Of a stretch of DNA of 64,000 bases, positions 1 to 10,520 are shown one piece after another. The stretch is from the NCBI GenBank assembly GCA_963281255.1, contig OY725490.1:3844001-3908000 (forward strand), written 5' to 3'. Both the position numbers and the translations under genes were made by a program. Each line of letters opens with the position of its first letter. Position 1 is the stretch's first letter. Source of the DNA: Aphrocallistes beatrix. Taxonomy: Eukaryota; Porifera; Hexactinellida; Sceptrulophora; Aphrocallistidae. Below the pieces are notes generated by a model. The model was not told the DNA's origin. It saw nothing but the letters and a program-made list of their open reading frames with translations, and ran no database searches.

Positions 1-39
1 TAGTGACAACCCTGAGATTCGAACTAATGCAGCGTCCCC

Positions 40-2115
40 ATTTTTCCGTTGTATCATGTCTTAGGAGTAACATACTAAAAGTTTACCGAAATCGGAGTAT
101 CAGAATGTGATTTGCCACGACCCCGTCGTTGACCCCGAACTATAAAAATCGCCGGTTTTGAAAATTGAGTTTAACCTTTCAAATGATTGCAAATCAGTTT
201 TTTATAATTTGATACATATATAGACTATATTTTGAGCAAAATTTTGGGCCCTCCCTAGCAACAGCCTGGAATGTAAAAATTCTGATCCCCAAATTTGGTG
301 TAAACCATATCGAGTGACCCCTTGTTTTTCTCGGCTATGCTTGCTGAGTACGAATTTCTTAATATATATAGTCTAAACGTTAGTTTTAAAATATTATGGT
401 TTGCGATTGGTGGTATTCATGTATTTTTAGCATAGATGGATTGATATGTTCACATTTCAATACCATCTTCGGTTTCGTCATCTGATGCAATTCCTTCTTT
501 CATATTGCCAATGTTGTTATCTTGGCATCGTCCGCATGCTTGAGAACAGTTGAGTCCTTGTTTGCTGCAGCTATATCTGAGACTACTACTATAGCTGTGG
601 AACAGTTCCAGTGGATTATTTTCAGGAGTGCTTCGGGTGCAGGGTTACTCTCCAACATGACTGGGATTAGGCTGTTATCTTGGCAGTTCCATCCCCATTC
701 GGTGACCTCCATACCATCAGCCGTGCCCATCCACATCATCACCTGGAAATAGCACCTCAGAGAGTGAAATTAGTGGTGGAGGCTGTAGGTGACAGTCTTC
801 CGGGTGTAGCGAAGCTTTTGGCTGCACTCACTTTCTTGCAGAGGATAGTGTATCTCAAGTCGCGAAGACTGTCCCCAGGTTTTGCATTGAACAACGCGAT
901 CATGACTTTACAACCAGTGCTTTATATCACAACTGGGTCTTGGTTTGGTGCTGAAAACACCCTAGCATCAGGTTTTTAAAATGGAATCCTCTTTGAACAT
1001 GTACAGAGCAGACTTCTTTCCAAGCCCGAAAATGCTGGAAGTGGTGTCACACCCGGTGAATGCATGCAGAAAAAGCAGGCTGTGTCAGATTTCGCCCCCA
1101 AGCACCTGCTTTATCACCTTGATATCATACACTACGGTTGGTTTCCCTTTATCCGAGCGGAAGTATATCTTATTTGCATTGTTGTTAGGAGTGTAGTGCA
1201 GCAACAGAACCATATATCCATATCCTCGCCTATGAGAGTTGTTGTCTTGAAGGAGGCCATTGATACTGCTGCCTTCACAATGTCAACATCGGCATCCTCA
1301 GCCTGTATTACATGGCACCCTCTTTCTCTCATACGTTCAGAAATTAGACGGATGAGGGGCTGTTTGTTGGCTTGATTGGAAAGGGAATCCTCCTTATTAC
1401 TACAGTCTCCGCCACGAAATTTCACCTTCTGAGGTGCTATTTCCAGATGATGATGTGGATGGGCATGGCTGATGGTATGGAGGTCACCCTGCACTCCTGA
1501 AAATGATCCACTGGACCTGTTCCACAGGCTATAGTAGTTTCAGATATAGCTGCAGAAAACAAGGACTCAACTGTTCTCAAGCATGCGGACGATGCCAAGA
1601 TAACAACATTGGCAATATGAAAGAAGGAATTGCATCAGATGACGAAACCGAAGATGGTATTGAAATGTGAACATATCAATCCATCTATGCTAAAAATACA
1701 TGAATACCACCAATCGCAAACCATAATATTTTAAAACTAACGTTTAGACTATTTATATTAAGAAATTCGTACTCAGCAAGCATAGCCGAGAAAAACAAGG
1801 GGTCACTCGATATGGTTTACACCAAATTTGGAGATCGGGATTTTTACATTCCAGGCTGTTGCTAGGGAGGGCCCAAAATTTTGCTCAAAATATAGTCTAT
1901 ATATGTATCAAATTGCCGGAAATTTGATGCTGAGCACGAATATGACAATAAAAAACTGGTTTGCAATCATTTGAAAGGTTAAACTCAATTTTCAAAACCG
2001 GCGATTTTTATAGTCCCGGGTCAACGATGGGGTCGTGGCAAATCACTTTCTGATACTCCGATTTCGGTAAACTTTTAGCATGTTACTCTTAAGACATGAT
2101 ACTACGGAAAAATGC
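40..2115. repeat. Large foldback (inverted repeat) element
   Basis: Bases 40-770 reappear as the reverse complement at about 1418-2115, at roughly 90-95% identity by eye. The left arm carries about 80 extra bases, and 770-1418 is mostly unpaired. The outer part (about 240-350) is also found in the 399-bp palindrome at 59720-60118, so the two share one terminal family. No target duplication is evident. A decayed gene lies inside on the minus strand, and its C-terminal part is duplicated in the right arm on the plus strand. Confidence 0.85.
500..1494 (-). pseudogene. Decayed gene: nuclease-like, GCDTTS and Cys-rich segments
   Basis: Read on the minus strand, N to C. First comes a segment with ADVDIVKAA and TTTLIGEDMDI, resembling the acidic core of PIN/XPG-like nucleases seen in uncharacterised invertebrate proteins. 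Next is FTGCDTTSSIFGLGK, a motif I recall from the same uncharacterised family. The C-terminal stretch has EWGWNCQDNSLIPVM and then a cysteine-rich tail. The right-arm copy near 1510-1620 (plus strand) keeps more of this tail (CRKQGLNCSQACGRC), which resembles a CXC/tesmin-type cysteine cluster. The frame is disrupted in several places, so it is a pseudogene. The gene belongs to the foldback. Function is unknown; a transposon-borne origin is inference. Confidence 0.5.
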
Positions 2116-2347
2116 AATAAAACAATTTCTTGCAATTTTTTGGGATCATGCATCATATTGACCTGACTATAGGTTAACCTAAAATTGAGAATGGAATGTG
2201 GTGACATTCCAATGCGTCCATTCCGTTGCTTGGGACAATATAGCCACGTGACTCAAAAGGCTGGAATAAAGGCTGATCATCAATTTAAGATATAAACTCG
2301 GTTAGAATTGATTTTATGAAGTCGTTATATTATTATATTATTTTTCT

Positions 2348-2384
2348 GTGGCTGGAAGTTTTTTCAATCAATTCGTCACAGATG
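2348..2384 (-). mobile_element. Helitron 5'-region scrap
   Basis: The stretch matches the reverse complement of the block (TAACGAATTGATTGAAGAA and flanks) that follows the 5' AT-rich run in the Helitron copies at 8.4-11.2, 49.5 and 56.9 kb. Only about 37 bases remain, next to a Tc1-like terminus near 2392. Confidence 0.55.
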
Positions 2385-2659
2385 GATAGATATACACTGC
2401 TTGAACACAAGTATCCGTTTCCTATTTTTGTTATTAATCAAATTCCACACATTAAATGATTGTCCAAACAGTAATAGTCCGAGTATACTGGCTGAAACTA
2501 CTTAAAATACTAGAGTGTAAATATCAATTGTATAAAGATAAATGATAATGAAAGAGTAATGAAGTTTTAACTTAAAATTTGTTTGCATTCTCTGTGGGAT
2601 ATTTCACTTATTGAATTAATGTCGAAAATGGGATACCGTCCCATTCTAGAGAGCGATTT

Positions 2660-2836
2660 TCAATTCGTGTAAATTCTTTGGGAGTAATACTCTTGCTTTT
2701 GTACTTTTTCCCACAATGTTTCGATGGGATTTAGATCTGGAATCTGTGCAGGCCAGCCTATTACTGATATATCTTTCGATTCTTTCAGGGGGAACCATTT
2801 TTGAGTTTGAGATGCCTGATGCACAGGGGCATTATC
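2660..2836 (-). pseudogene. Tc1/mariner transposase C-terminal remnant (DD37E-like)
   Basis: Minus-strand translation gives DNAPVHQA, later GWPAQIPDLNPIE and then TLWEKVQKQ, ending at a stop. This is the second catalytic Asp to Glu block of a Tc1/mariner transposase. I count 37 residues between the Asp and the Glu, unlike the two other Tc1/mariner genes here (35 and 34). The N-terminal half and first Asp are missing. A Tc1-like terminus (CACTGCTTGAACACAAG) near 2392 may be its left end; the right end was not found. Confidence 0.8.
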
Positions 2837-3418
2837 TTATTGAAGCTGAGAGAATTATGATCTGCTAAAAGCGGAAGATAACAAGTTGAATTTTGATAAG
2901 ACAATACGTTGGGGTAGATACTGTCATCTTCCCTTATTAAGCTATGCCTATGTATATGGTATATACTACAAATAAATATAAATCAAAAGTTTTAATAATA
3001 TACATTGATGGAGGATTTAATATCCCGTTTTTGATGACGTAATAAAAATTGTCCATATAAATTTAGATTTTAGAGAAGTTATAATATCTCGCCTAAGATC
3101 CTTCCCTCTATCTTCACTAAAAATAAAATTTATGCTGCAAGACAGAGGATCCTCTCTTGCCTTGTAGATGTGGGTCATACTCAAGTTCAGGGCGTCCAGG
3201 CGCATGGTGTTCAGTATCATTATAATTCTCCTTACTCTAAAGCTGCTCAGGTCTCTCTACATTTGGCTTATAAAACGCGACCTAAACCACCGACGATATT
3301 AAACACAATGGTAAGATAATAATAAACATATAACACTATTATTTCTCCAATAGGAAGTTAGTAGTATAGTACAGAGTGAAATTATTATTTACTAGCAACT
3401 TGTAATATTTTATCCTAG
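2837..3418. other. Non-coding 3' flank of the DNAJ gene
   Basis: No reading frame in this stretch resembles a protein. It is AT-rich and holds the probable 3' UTR of the DNAJ gene, but I see no clear AATAAA on the minus strand close to the stop. Confidence 0.4.
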
Positions 3419-4531
3419 CTACCCTCGTGACCTTAGCTGCTGGAGTTCATTCACATTAGAACAGGAAGGGGTTGCTAAATTCTGAGCTTGGTCAACTGCC
3501 TCTTGATTCTGGTAGAATTTTGCTGACATTATACGCTGCTGTTTAACATACATTTCGCGCTGACACTTCTGACCAAAGTAATCTAACAGATCTGATATCA
3601 CAGAATGTTCTACGTTTTTAATAGCTTCTTTGGTACGGAATTCTATCTCGAAGTCTCTATGCACATAATATACATAATTGCTCTCTTCGCCTAATCTTCT
3701 AGGCACCGAATAGTGCCTGCTACTCTGGAAGGAGTAAGGCGAGGAATCAGTGTAGATAAAACTATTGAAAATGGACCACAAGAGTAGGAACAGGAGTGGT
3801 AAGATGGGGAGGATGTTTGTCAGGTTTAAAGGCTGGGGTTGATCGCGTTGATGAGAGAAATTAGTGTAAACGCGTGTTCCTCCAGTCCTAGTGTGCACTC
3901 TGTAGCCGCGGTATGCTCTTCCATTGTTCAAAAATCCTCCACCAAGGTCCCCATTCATGAAAATATTAGCAAACAGATCAAATGGATCCATTTCCTCACC
4001 AAAGAAAGGATGCGAGTCGTGCTGAGTAGCTGAACCCGTGTCGTCTCCCATGACGTCATACCTCCTGCGTTTGTCTGGGTCAGAGAGAATGCCGAAAGAG
4101 CGCCCGATAGCTTTAAAGGCTTCGGTAGCTCGCGGCGCTGTGCACTTGTCAGGGTGGAACTTGAGAGCCAGCTTCCGGTACTGCTTCTTTATTTCGGGTT
4201 GAGAAGCGTCCTGCGGCACATTCAGAATGCCGTAGAGATTCTTGCAAGAAAGAATCCTGTTGATCTCTGACAGTGTCTCAGGGTCAGGACTGACGTTAGT
4301 AGCACCCTCCTGGTTAGATGAGGAACCACCAGCAACAGACGCACCTGTAGAAGCGCGTGATGAGGAATGCTCCGGTTTGGAAAGTTCTTCAATGAGGTCC
4401 TTTGCTCTCTGAGTTGGGAATAGTCTGTTCGATTTGATGGCAAGTTTAGCAGCTTTAGTCATATTCCCTTCGTCACGGGCTTTTAGAGCCAAATCTAAAC
4501 AGCGAAATGATTCTTCTCTGTTGCTCTCCAT
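3419..4531 (-). CDS. DnaJ (Hsp40) co-chaperone, DNAJB12/DNAJB14 type
   Basis: A 370-residue tail-anchored-type ER co-chaperone. Family members recruit Hsp70 to the cytosolic face of the ER for membrane-protein quality control. Seen: the N-terminal helix MESNREESFRCLDLALKA typical of the family; a low-complexity Ser/Gly linker; a J domain at about residues 98-165 (NLYGILNVPQDAS...YDVMGD) with the intact HPD tripeptide in LKFHPDKC; a Gly-rich stretch; one membrane segment (ILPILPLLFLLLWSIF, near residue 240); and a C-terminal DUF1977-like region (YYVHRDFEIEF). Length matches the family (about 370-410). The coding part is one exon. I chose the ATG at 4531: the upstream in-frame codons cross a splice-acceptor sequence and begin with TTG. 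Flanked on both sides by Tc1 debris. Frame intact, so probably a working host gene, although a retrocopy cannot be excluded. Confidence 0.93.
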   Translation of the reverse strand: MESNREESFRCLDLALKARDEGNMTKAAKLAIKSNRLFPTQRAKDLIEELSKPEHSSSRASTGASVAGGSSSNQEGATNVSPDPETLSEINRILSCKNLYGILNVPQDASQPEIKKQYRKLALKFHPDKCTAPRATEAFKAIGRSFGILSDPDKRRRYDVMGDDTGSATQHDSHPFFGEEMDPFDLFANIFMNGDLGGGFLNNGRAYRGYRVHTRTGGTRVYTNFSHQRDQPQPLNLTNILPILPLLFLLLWSIFNSFIYTDSSPYSFQSSRHYSVPRRLGEESNYVYYVHRDFEIEFRTKEAIKNVEHSVISDLLDYFGQKCQREMYVKQQRIMSAKFYQNQEAVDQAQNLATPSCSNVNELQQLRSRG

Positions 4532-4536
4532 TCTAT

Positions 4537-4550
4537 CTGAAATCAAATAT
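4537..4550 (-). promoter_or_regulatory. Probable 3' splice site just upstream of the DNAJ start codon
   Basis: On the minus strand TATATTTGATTTCAG lies five bases before the ATG. The T-rich tract ending in CAG fits a 3' splice site, implying a 5'-UTR intron upstream. This would explain why the coding sequence starts at the second possible codon and argues against a processed retrocopy. Confidence 0.45.
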
Positions 4551-4824
4551 ATAAAATATCACCAGGTCTGATCTATTAAAGTATAATAAAATATTAACAC
4601 TATGATAAGTTAGTGCGTCGATTTCAGAATTATGTTGGGAGGGCATTTTTTTCAAGGTTAAATTGTCCACCTTACCATGGATGTCAGGTTGCATCTAGCC
4701 ACCCCCTCAGTGGGGGATACCCCCCTGAAAATATTTTAGATCCCCTTAACTCCCCGCAGAGATCCAGGCCTGGATCCAACCATGGTATGTTACCGAGTCA
4801 GCTGAAAAAGAGACTGTACGTATA
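4551..4824. other. Upstream flank of the DNAJ gene
   Basis: No coding signal. A loose inverted pair (TACCATGGATG near 4673 and its partner ending near 4797) brackets a GC-richer block, possibly an old MITE. No promoter element could be fixed. Confidence 0.3.
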
Positions 4825-5203
4825 CACTGCCTAGCCAAAAGTACACCTTTTATTTAACACCTTTTATTGCATCATAAATAATACTAAAATGAAACTATCT
4901 ATAAAGCCTAACAGGTAATTAATATTGCTTCTGCCACTTTGATCCACTTGTTCTCATTATATTGCATAATAGTTGTGGCAAGTGGCAAGTGGCACAAGAT
5001 GAGACAGGTGCTAATAATTACGCTTTGGAAAAGATTAATCAATGGGAATCTTCTAAACTGAGCAATTTGAGTATGTAGATTTCGATTTTGGTGTAATATT
5101 TTCAGTACGTCGTGGTTTGAATGAATTGACCGCATTATAGGTTCATTTAGTATTATTTATTATGTGAATCAATAGTGTGTTCAAATACTTTTGGCCAAGA
5201 AGT
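4825..5203. mobile_element. Tc1-like MITE
   Basis: The left end TACACTGCCTAGCCAAAAGTA and the right end ACTTTTGGCCAAGAAGTATA form imperfect inverted ends next to TA. No transposase frame inside. The CCAAAAGTA core is a common Tc1 terminal motif. Confidence 0.55.
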
Positions 5204-5329
5204 ATAATGCAGTATAATAACGAGTAAATAAGTTTAATAACGTAGATAAATAAAATAAATTAGGTGTATTTAATCATACGATGTAGCATTTGATTATTAA
5301 TATTTAACTAATGAAACATGTATGATCAG

Positions 5330-5425
5330 AGCATTAAAGGACGCACTACTTTTGGAAGACAGGAGAGGAAGCCGGAGCGGCGCTCCTATTTTTGAGGAGC
5401 GTGCTCACTGTGGAACGCACTCTTT
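5330..5425. repeat. Dispersed repeat (second copy, inverted, at 61.5 kb)
   Basis: The run AGCGGCGCTCCTATTTTTGA and its flanks match, inverted, the sequence at about 61490-61575. Unclassified; likely one end of a hAT-type element. Confidence 0.4.
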
Positions 5426-5525
5426 TCTAATCAATTGATTTCAGAACATTTACTACCATAAATTATTTCAACAATAATTATTTTTTATTAGCAAATACTG
5501 GTTAAATATTTAGATCATATAGTAT

Positions 5526-5815
5526 TGTAACGATTTAAATCAGAAGAGTTACAATTAGTAGATTTAATGAGTAGGTCGATACAATGAAACTCCTAGAGTA
5601 CACCGAAAGAAATACGTAATTAAGTTAACCTACAGTAAACAATAGAAACTAAACTACTACAGACTATCCACTAGTACATCATGGCTTACTAAACGTATTT
5701 AGTTAGCCATGAGTACATATGTCTAGTGTGGAGTAAATAACTTCTTGGTGGCCATTCCAGGAAAGACCCGACTACTAGGGATACATGCATGCGATAACTA
5801 AACCTAAACATTACA
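5526..5815 (-). repeat. LTR, left copy (3' LTR of the minus-strand element)
   Basis: Direct repeat partner of 6931-7207 with TG...CA ends. Shared blocks include AGTAGATTTAATGAGTAGG and the GGGATACATGCATGCGAT segment. Confidence 0.75.
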
Positions 5816-6384
5816 TCACCCCCGTTCCTAAAAAATCTCTAGCTCAGGATGCATATGGAAAGTGTCCTATGAGGACTCGTCAGAAAAATCGTCAGGCCAT
5901 TCCTCATCTTGGAGCCATTTCGAACGATGTCTTTGTCTGCTCGACCGTCGAGGAGTCGCATACTCTCCTGGTTCCGATACATGGTCATCATTGCCATAGC
6001 TCGATTGGGTTCCTGGGTTACTGTGTGTATCTGTTTCTGACACGCCTGGTAATTGATCCGCCACCTCTAATCCGATTGGTAGGACAGTCCCGGGAGTGGA
6101 CATTTTTTGCACCTGTTCAGGTGAACTACCTTCTCTATACCATTCGGGAACCTGAATTTGATATTTGGTCCCTTTCTCGACAGTACTGGATATGGCCGTT
6201 GAAATGAACGCTTAGACTGCTGTTTCTTCTCTGGTTCCTCAAGTAAACCCAATCGTTTGGTCCAATGACTCCAATCTAGGTGTCGCTTTTTTCACTAATG
6301 TTGAATATAATACATTTTATTTAATTTCGCAAAAAAAGATATTTGTAGTGTATATATACTTATTGTTTTATGCATATGCGGTCG

Positions 6385-6889
6385 TAGGGTTGCCATATTT
6401 GGAATTGTTCAAAACCGGACAAATCAACTTGTATATTCTAATTAAAGTACAAGCACTTTTAAATCAATTCCCAGATGTTATTGTGGAAATTTATAGTTCG
6501 TGGTAAACGGGCTACTGTGTTTTAGGCTATGCCTGGTATGACCAGAAGTACAAAAACCACAGCAAAGGGATAATATTGTATGTGTTTATGTGCACATCAA
6601 ATGGGGGTGATTACCTGTCAAATATGGTTAATTAAATATATTGAATAGTGAAAATCAAAATTTGTGCAGTCTTGAGCTTATAATAAAATGAATCAAGGCA
6701 AGGGTAACCCAAAATGAACTCGTAAAAGAAAATGTGAGATAATAAATATGAAGCACTGATAATTGAATATTTCCCAAACTTGGAGTATCACCGAACATTA
6801 ACCGAACATTAGAAAATCCAAACCGGACGCCGGATAAATTACTCGAAAACCGGATAGTCCGGCACAAAACCGGACGCCTGGCAACCCTA
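6385..6889. mobile_element. hAT-like MITE inside the LTR element
   Basis: Ends TAGGGTTGCCATATTTGG and GACGCCTGGCAACCCTA are inverted repeats of a widespread hAT type. CCGGAC/GTCCGG blocks recur near both ends. No coding content. The flanking 8-mers are not an exact duplication. Confidence 0.7.
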
Positions 6890-6930
6890 ACGCCTCGTTG
6901 ATTTTAACATATGGAATAATTACGTATTTA

Positions 6931-7207
6931 TGTAACGATGTAAATCAGATGAATTACAATTAGTAGATTTAATGAGTAGGTCGATACAATGAGCAAACTC
7001 CTAGAGTACACTGAAAGAAATACGTAATTAATTAAGTTAACCTACAGTAAACAATAGAAACTACACTACAAGTACTACATACTATTCACTAGTACATATG
7101 TATATGTACAGATCTAAGAGTGGAGTAAATAACTTGGTTGATCCATTCCAGGAAAGACCCGACCTACTAGGGATACATGCATGCGATAACTAAACCTAAA
7201 CGTTCCA
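6931..7207 (-). repeat. LTR, right copy (5' LTR of the minus-strand element)
   Basis: Direct repeat of 5526-5815 with small insertions and substitutions; begins TGTAACGATG. Confidence 0.75.
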
Positions 7208-7360
7208 GGATAAATAAATTTATATTGGCTATTCTAGACTAAACCCATTCCTTTAAATTCCAAATCCTTTGAATCATTTTCAAATTACTACTATTGATTT
7301 TCGAAAATCTTAGATATGCATACGACTAATAAACATCTATACTGGAGAAACCAAAACCTG

Positions 7361-7448
7361 CATGCTCGTTAAGTCGAGAGAGCATGCTCGTTAGGTCGAT
7401 AGAGCTTGCTCGTTAGGTCGAGAGAGCATGTTCCTTAGGTCGAAATAG
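7361..7448. repeat. 22-bp tandem repeat, four copies
   Basis: Four head-to-tail copies of a unit close to CATGCTCGTTAGGTCGAGAG plus two bases, degenerating in the fourth copy. The rest of 7208-7670 shows no gene. Confidence 0.85.
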
Positions 7449-7670
7449 GATGTTCTACAAATGCTATTACCGTTACCAGGGCAGTAGATATGTCTTTAAT
7501 CAAGTATATGCATTCAATTGTCATTGGAGACGTCCATTGCTCAATTGTAAATTCCTCCTGCCATATATGAGTAAACAACATCTAAAAGGTTTTTATAAAC
7601 CACAGCATAATTGATAGGTTTTCTATTAGCTAATAGCTATCCCTTGGTACTATACTCCATTGGTTACCAG

Positions 7671-7894
7671 CAGGGTTTCATCCAGCTTTCCAAGGTCATA
7701 CGCCTAAATGGGAGTCACAATTTTCCTACGCGCCTAGACTCATTTTTATATAGTATTTTTATATATGTTTAAAGCCACGCGACTAAGTAGGCGTATGTCG
7801 CGCGCCTAGCCCCAAAAAATCATACGCCTAAGTATGATCCATGGGATCAAATACGCGCCTCTAGGCGCGCCCAGTACGCCTAGATGAAAGCCTG
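7671..7894. mobile_element. hAT MITE, copy 1 (8-bp TSD GTTACCAG)
   Basis: Ends CAGGGTTTCATCCAG and CTAGATGAAAGCCTG are inverted, and the element is flanked on both sides by GTTACCAG. The inside repeats TACGCGCCTAGG-type words in both orientations. A second copy lies at 11693. Confidence 0.9.
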
Positions 7895-7997
7895 GTTACC
7901 AGCATCATACCTACTTATAAAATTAAGTAATTACATATATGAACCATCTCGAACTAATTTAAACCAATTTTACATCATGATTTTTATAGGTGATACT

Positions 7998-8292
7998 TAG
8001 GGTTGCCAACTCGAATCATTTTGATTCCGGGAGATATTTATTTTCGGGGGGGGGCAATCGTGGGAGCTTCTTAGAAACAGAGAACAACGATTTATAGGCC
8101 TAAGTTTAATAATCCAGTAATAAAGCAAACTAACTAAAAAAGGTCTAGTGCTCCTTCTCTATTTCTGCTGCTTGAATGTATACTTCTGCTGAGATTTACG
8201 ATAAAACCTCCCGGATTGGATTTGCTAATTTCCGGGAGATTGGTTGAGATTCCGGGAGACTCTCGGCCAATCCGGGAGGGTTGGCAACCCTA
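7998..8292. mobile_element. hAT MITE (8-bp TSD GTGATACT)
   Basis: Ends TAGGGTTGCCAACTCG and GGGAGGGTTGGCAACCCTA are inverted. GTGATACT flanks both sides exactly. CCGGGAG motifs recur inside. No coding capacity. Confidence 0.9.
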
Positions 8293-8422
8293 GTGATACT
8301 CCGTACGGTAAGTACAGTATCTGGGCGCATGTAAAGTTTCAAATCAGTAAGTACCTTTTTGTGAATATAAAGAAGGTAGAAATGTAAGGAACATGCTCTC
8401 TCGTCTTTTCAATACCTCCAAA

Positions 8423-8905
8423 TCCTTATTTTTAAAACTCGATTAAAGTTTTATATATATATATATATATATATGTAACGAATTGATTGAAGAAACTGCC
8501 CGGCACAATAAGCTGATTTTTGGCATGTGGGAGTCTTTTGTCTATGGCTCCACTAAGTTCTGAGCTCAGACAAAATGTCGACTCATCATGGAATTATGAC
8601 GTTATTGTCACCTTTTTCATAATTAGAAATTTCCGTTTATCGACTATAACTCAGCCATTTTAGGTGATAAAAGGCTGAAAATTTAAGAGAATGTGCATAT
8701 TAATGTACCTCACATATGATGCAACTATCATCAAAAAGTGCTGACTCATCACCTTGTTATGATGCCATCATGACGCATAAAAAATTTAAAAATTGACAAA
8801 TTTGGTGATTTTTCGCGCAATATCGATTATAACAGTAGGATAGACGTATTTAGAGATATCATCTCCCCTATAATTAATCAATGTGACCTCAGCGTCTGTC
8901 CTACT
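8423..8905 (+). mobile_element. Non-autonomous Helitron copy H1 (3' tail missing)
   Basis: Starts with a diverged TCCTTA...TTTAAAACTCGATTAA 5' end, then (TA)n, then the family core (GTAACGAATTGATTGAAGAA ... ATTATGACGT). It stops at about 8890-8905, where it meets an inverted copy; the GC-rich 3' hairpin tail is absent. Confidence 0.75.
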
Positions 8906-9513
8906 GTTAAAATCGATATCGCACGAAAAATCACCAAATTTGTCAATTTTAAAAATTTTGATGCGTAATGATGACGTCAGAACAGAGTAATGAGTCATCA
9001 TTTATTGATGATAGTTACATCATACGTGAGATATGTTAGTATACAGATTCTATTAAAATTTCAGCCTTCTATCTCCTATAATGGCTGAGTTATGCTCGAA
9101 TAACTGTATTGCTTAACTTTTAAAAATGTGACGTCATAATTCCATGATGAGTCGACATTTTCGTCTGAGCTCAGAATTTAGTGGAGCCATAGCCAAAAGA
9201 CTCCCACATGCCAAAAATCAGCTTTCTGTACCAGGCAGTTTCTTCAATCAATTCGTTACAGATATATATATATACAGTCGACTCCGCTTAATAGGGTCAC
9301 TGTTTAATCGGGTCAACCGCTTAATCGGGCCACTTTTGGCAGGACCGGAATAGCTCTCACACATAGAAGCTAATACAAAATATTTTCGGTTAATAGGGTT
9401 CTCCGCTTAATCGAGTCAAATGTCCTCTGACCGATGTGACCCTATTAAGCGGAGTCGACTGTACTATATACCACACAAACAAACAAACATTAATCGAGTT
9501 TTAATAGTAAGGA
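8885..9513 (-). mobile_element. Non-autonomous Helitron copy H2, inverted to H1
   Basis: Minus-strand copy whose 5' end (TCCTTACTATTAAAACTC) lies at 9513. The core is split by a pogo-type MITE at 9275-9461. H1 and H2 meet tail to tail near 8890, giving an inverted repeat of almost 800 bases. Confidence 0.8.
9275..9461. mobile_element. Pogo/Tigger-type MITE (TA TSD)
   Basis: Inverted ends CAGTCGACTCCGCTTAATAG and its complement, flanked by TA. AATAGGGTC/AATCGGGTC words repeat near the ends. Inserted within Helitron H2. Confidence 0.85.
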
Positions 9514-10014
9514 TATACAAGTATATACGTATATCTGTAACGAATTGATTGAAGAAACTGCCGGGCGCAGAAAGCTGATTTTTGGCTATGGCTCCACTAA
9601 GTTCTGAGCTCAGAGCAAAATGTCGACTCATCATGGAATTATGACGTCATTGTCACATTTTTAAAAATTAAGCAATAGTTATTCGAGCATAACTCTATTA
9701 TAGGAGATAGAAGGCTGAAATTTTAATAGAATATGCATATTAATATATCTCACATATGATACAACTCTCATCCAAATATGATGACTCATCACTCTGTTAT
9801 CACGTCATCATTACGCATCAAAATTTTAAAAACTGACAAATTTGGTTATTTTCGTGTGATATCGATTATAACAATAGGACAGACGTATTTAGAGATGTTA
9901 TCTCCCTTTTAATAAATCATTGTGACCCCAGGCGCCCGAAGGGCGACTCCGGCGGACACAAAGTGTCCGCCAGCCGCGTAGCGCAAGCAAGCGAAGCGCG
10001 ATTGTATTAATACA
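9514..10014 (+). mobile_element. Non-autonomous Helitron copy H3
   Basis: Family core from TAACGAATTGATTG to the GC-rich 3' tail with the perfect stem GGCGGACAC-AAA-GTGTCCGCC, ending in ATTG in place of the usual CTTG. Its 5' end abuts that of H2. Confidence 0.8.
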
Positions 10015-10070
10015 AAAGAGGTGGGAAATTGTTATAGTTCTCTCTCTTACTACAAAGTAACAAATATAGT

Positions 10071-10251
10071 AGAACTCGCTTAGTACGTACCCCTCCGGGA
10101 AGCGTAAAAAAGTACGTACTATCCGTAAGTACGTACTAACCGAGTTGATTTTACATAGGAATCTATATAATAAATGAATTTTGGTTCAGAGAAATGAGTA
10201 CGTACTAAGCCGAAGTACGTCTTATCCCGAGTACGTACTAACCGAGTTCTG
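10071..10251. mobile_element. MITE with GTACGTACTA subrepeats
   Basis: Inverted ends AGAACTCGCTTAGTACGTAC and GTACGTACTAACCGAGTTCT. The palindromic word GTACGTAC recurs several times inside. Probably pogo- or mariner-related; no clear TSD. Confidence 0.7.
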
Positions 10252-10520
10252 ATGCATACGAATAATCCTTCATATTAATCATGACCCAATCTCCCGTGGT
10301 TATGTTGGATGTTTCTTGCCTTTATCATACTTTTTCTAGCTTCTTTGCCCCCGATTGGGTGCACTCCTGGTTTTCTCGTACAATTTCACTCAATTATTGC
10401 CTCTTCTTTACCGTTATATCGATTGGTGATCTCGGCTGACGGCCAAACCCCAACATGTGCGGAGATAATTTACTCGACGCGTTGTCCAGATTATTGCAGG
10501 AGAAAGTAATCTCTTGAAAC
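10252..10520. other. Unassigned spacer between Helitron copies
   Basis: A short open frame (10309-10509) encodes a hydrophobic peptide, but I see no homology, start context or conservation to support it. Confidence 0.3.

Larger units (their letters stand above)
5526..7207 (-). mobile_element. Small broken LTR retroelement with both LTRs (probably Ty3/gypsy)
   Basis: Two direct repeats of about 285 bases (5526-5815 and 6931-7207) begin TGTAACGAT and end in CA, as LTRs do. They look about 90% identical, suggesting a moderately old insertion. A G-rich tract beside the left LTR fits a polypurine tract for a minus-strand element. The short interior holds only a C-terminal pol-like piece with a basic tail (RRSSRQRHRSKW). 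The element is broken: most of the internal region is absent. A hAT MITE (6385-6889) is inserted inside. No target duplication was recognised. Confidence 0.7.

Noticed and set aside
6385-6889. Exact 8-bp target duplication for the MITE in the LTR element
   Set aside because: The flanks TGCGGTCG and ACGCCTCG share only some positions, so I did not claim one.
10309-10509. 66-residue hydrophobic frame
   Set aside because: No homology, no conserved context, between Helitron copies.
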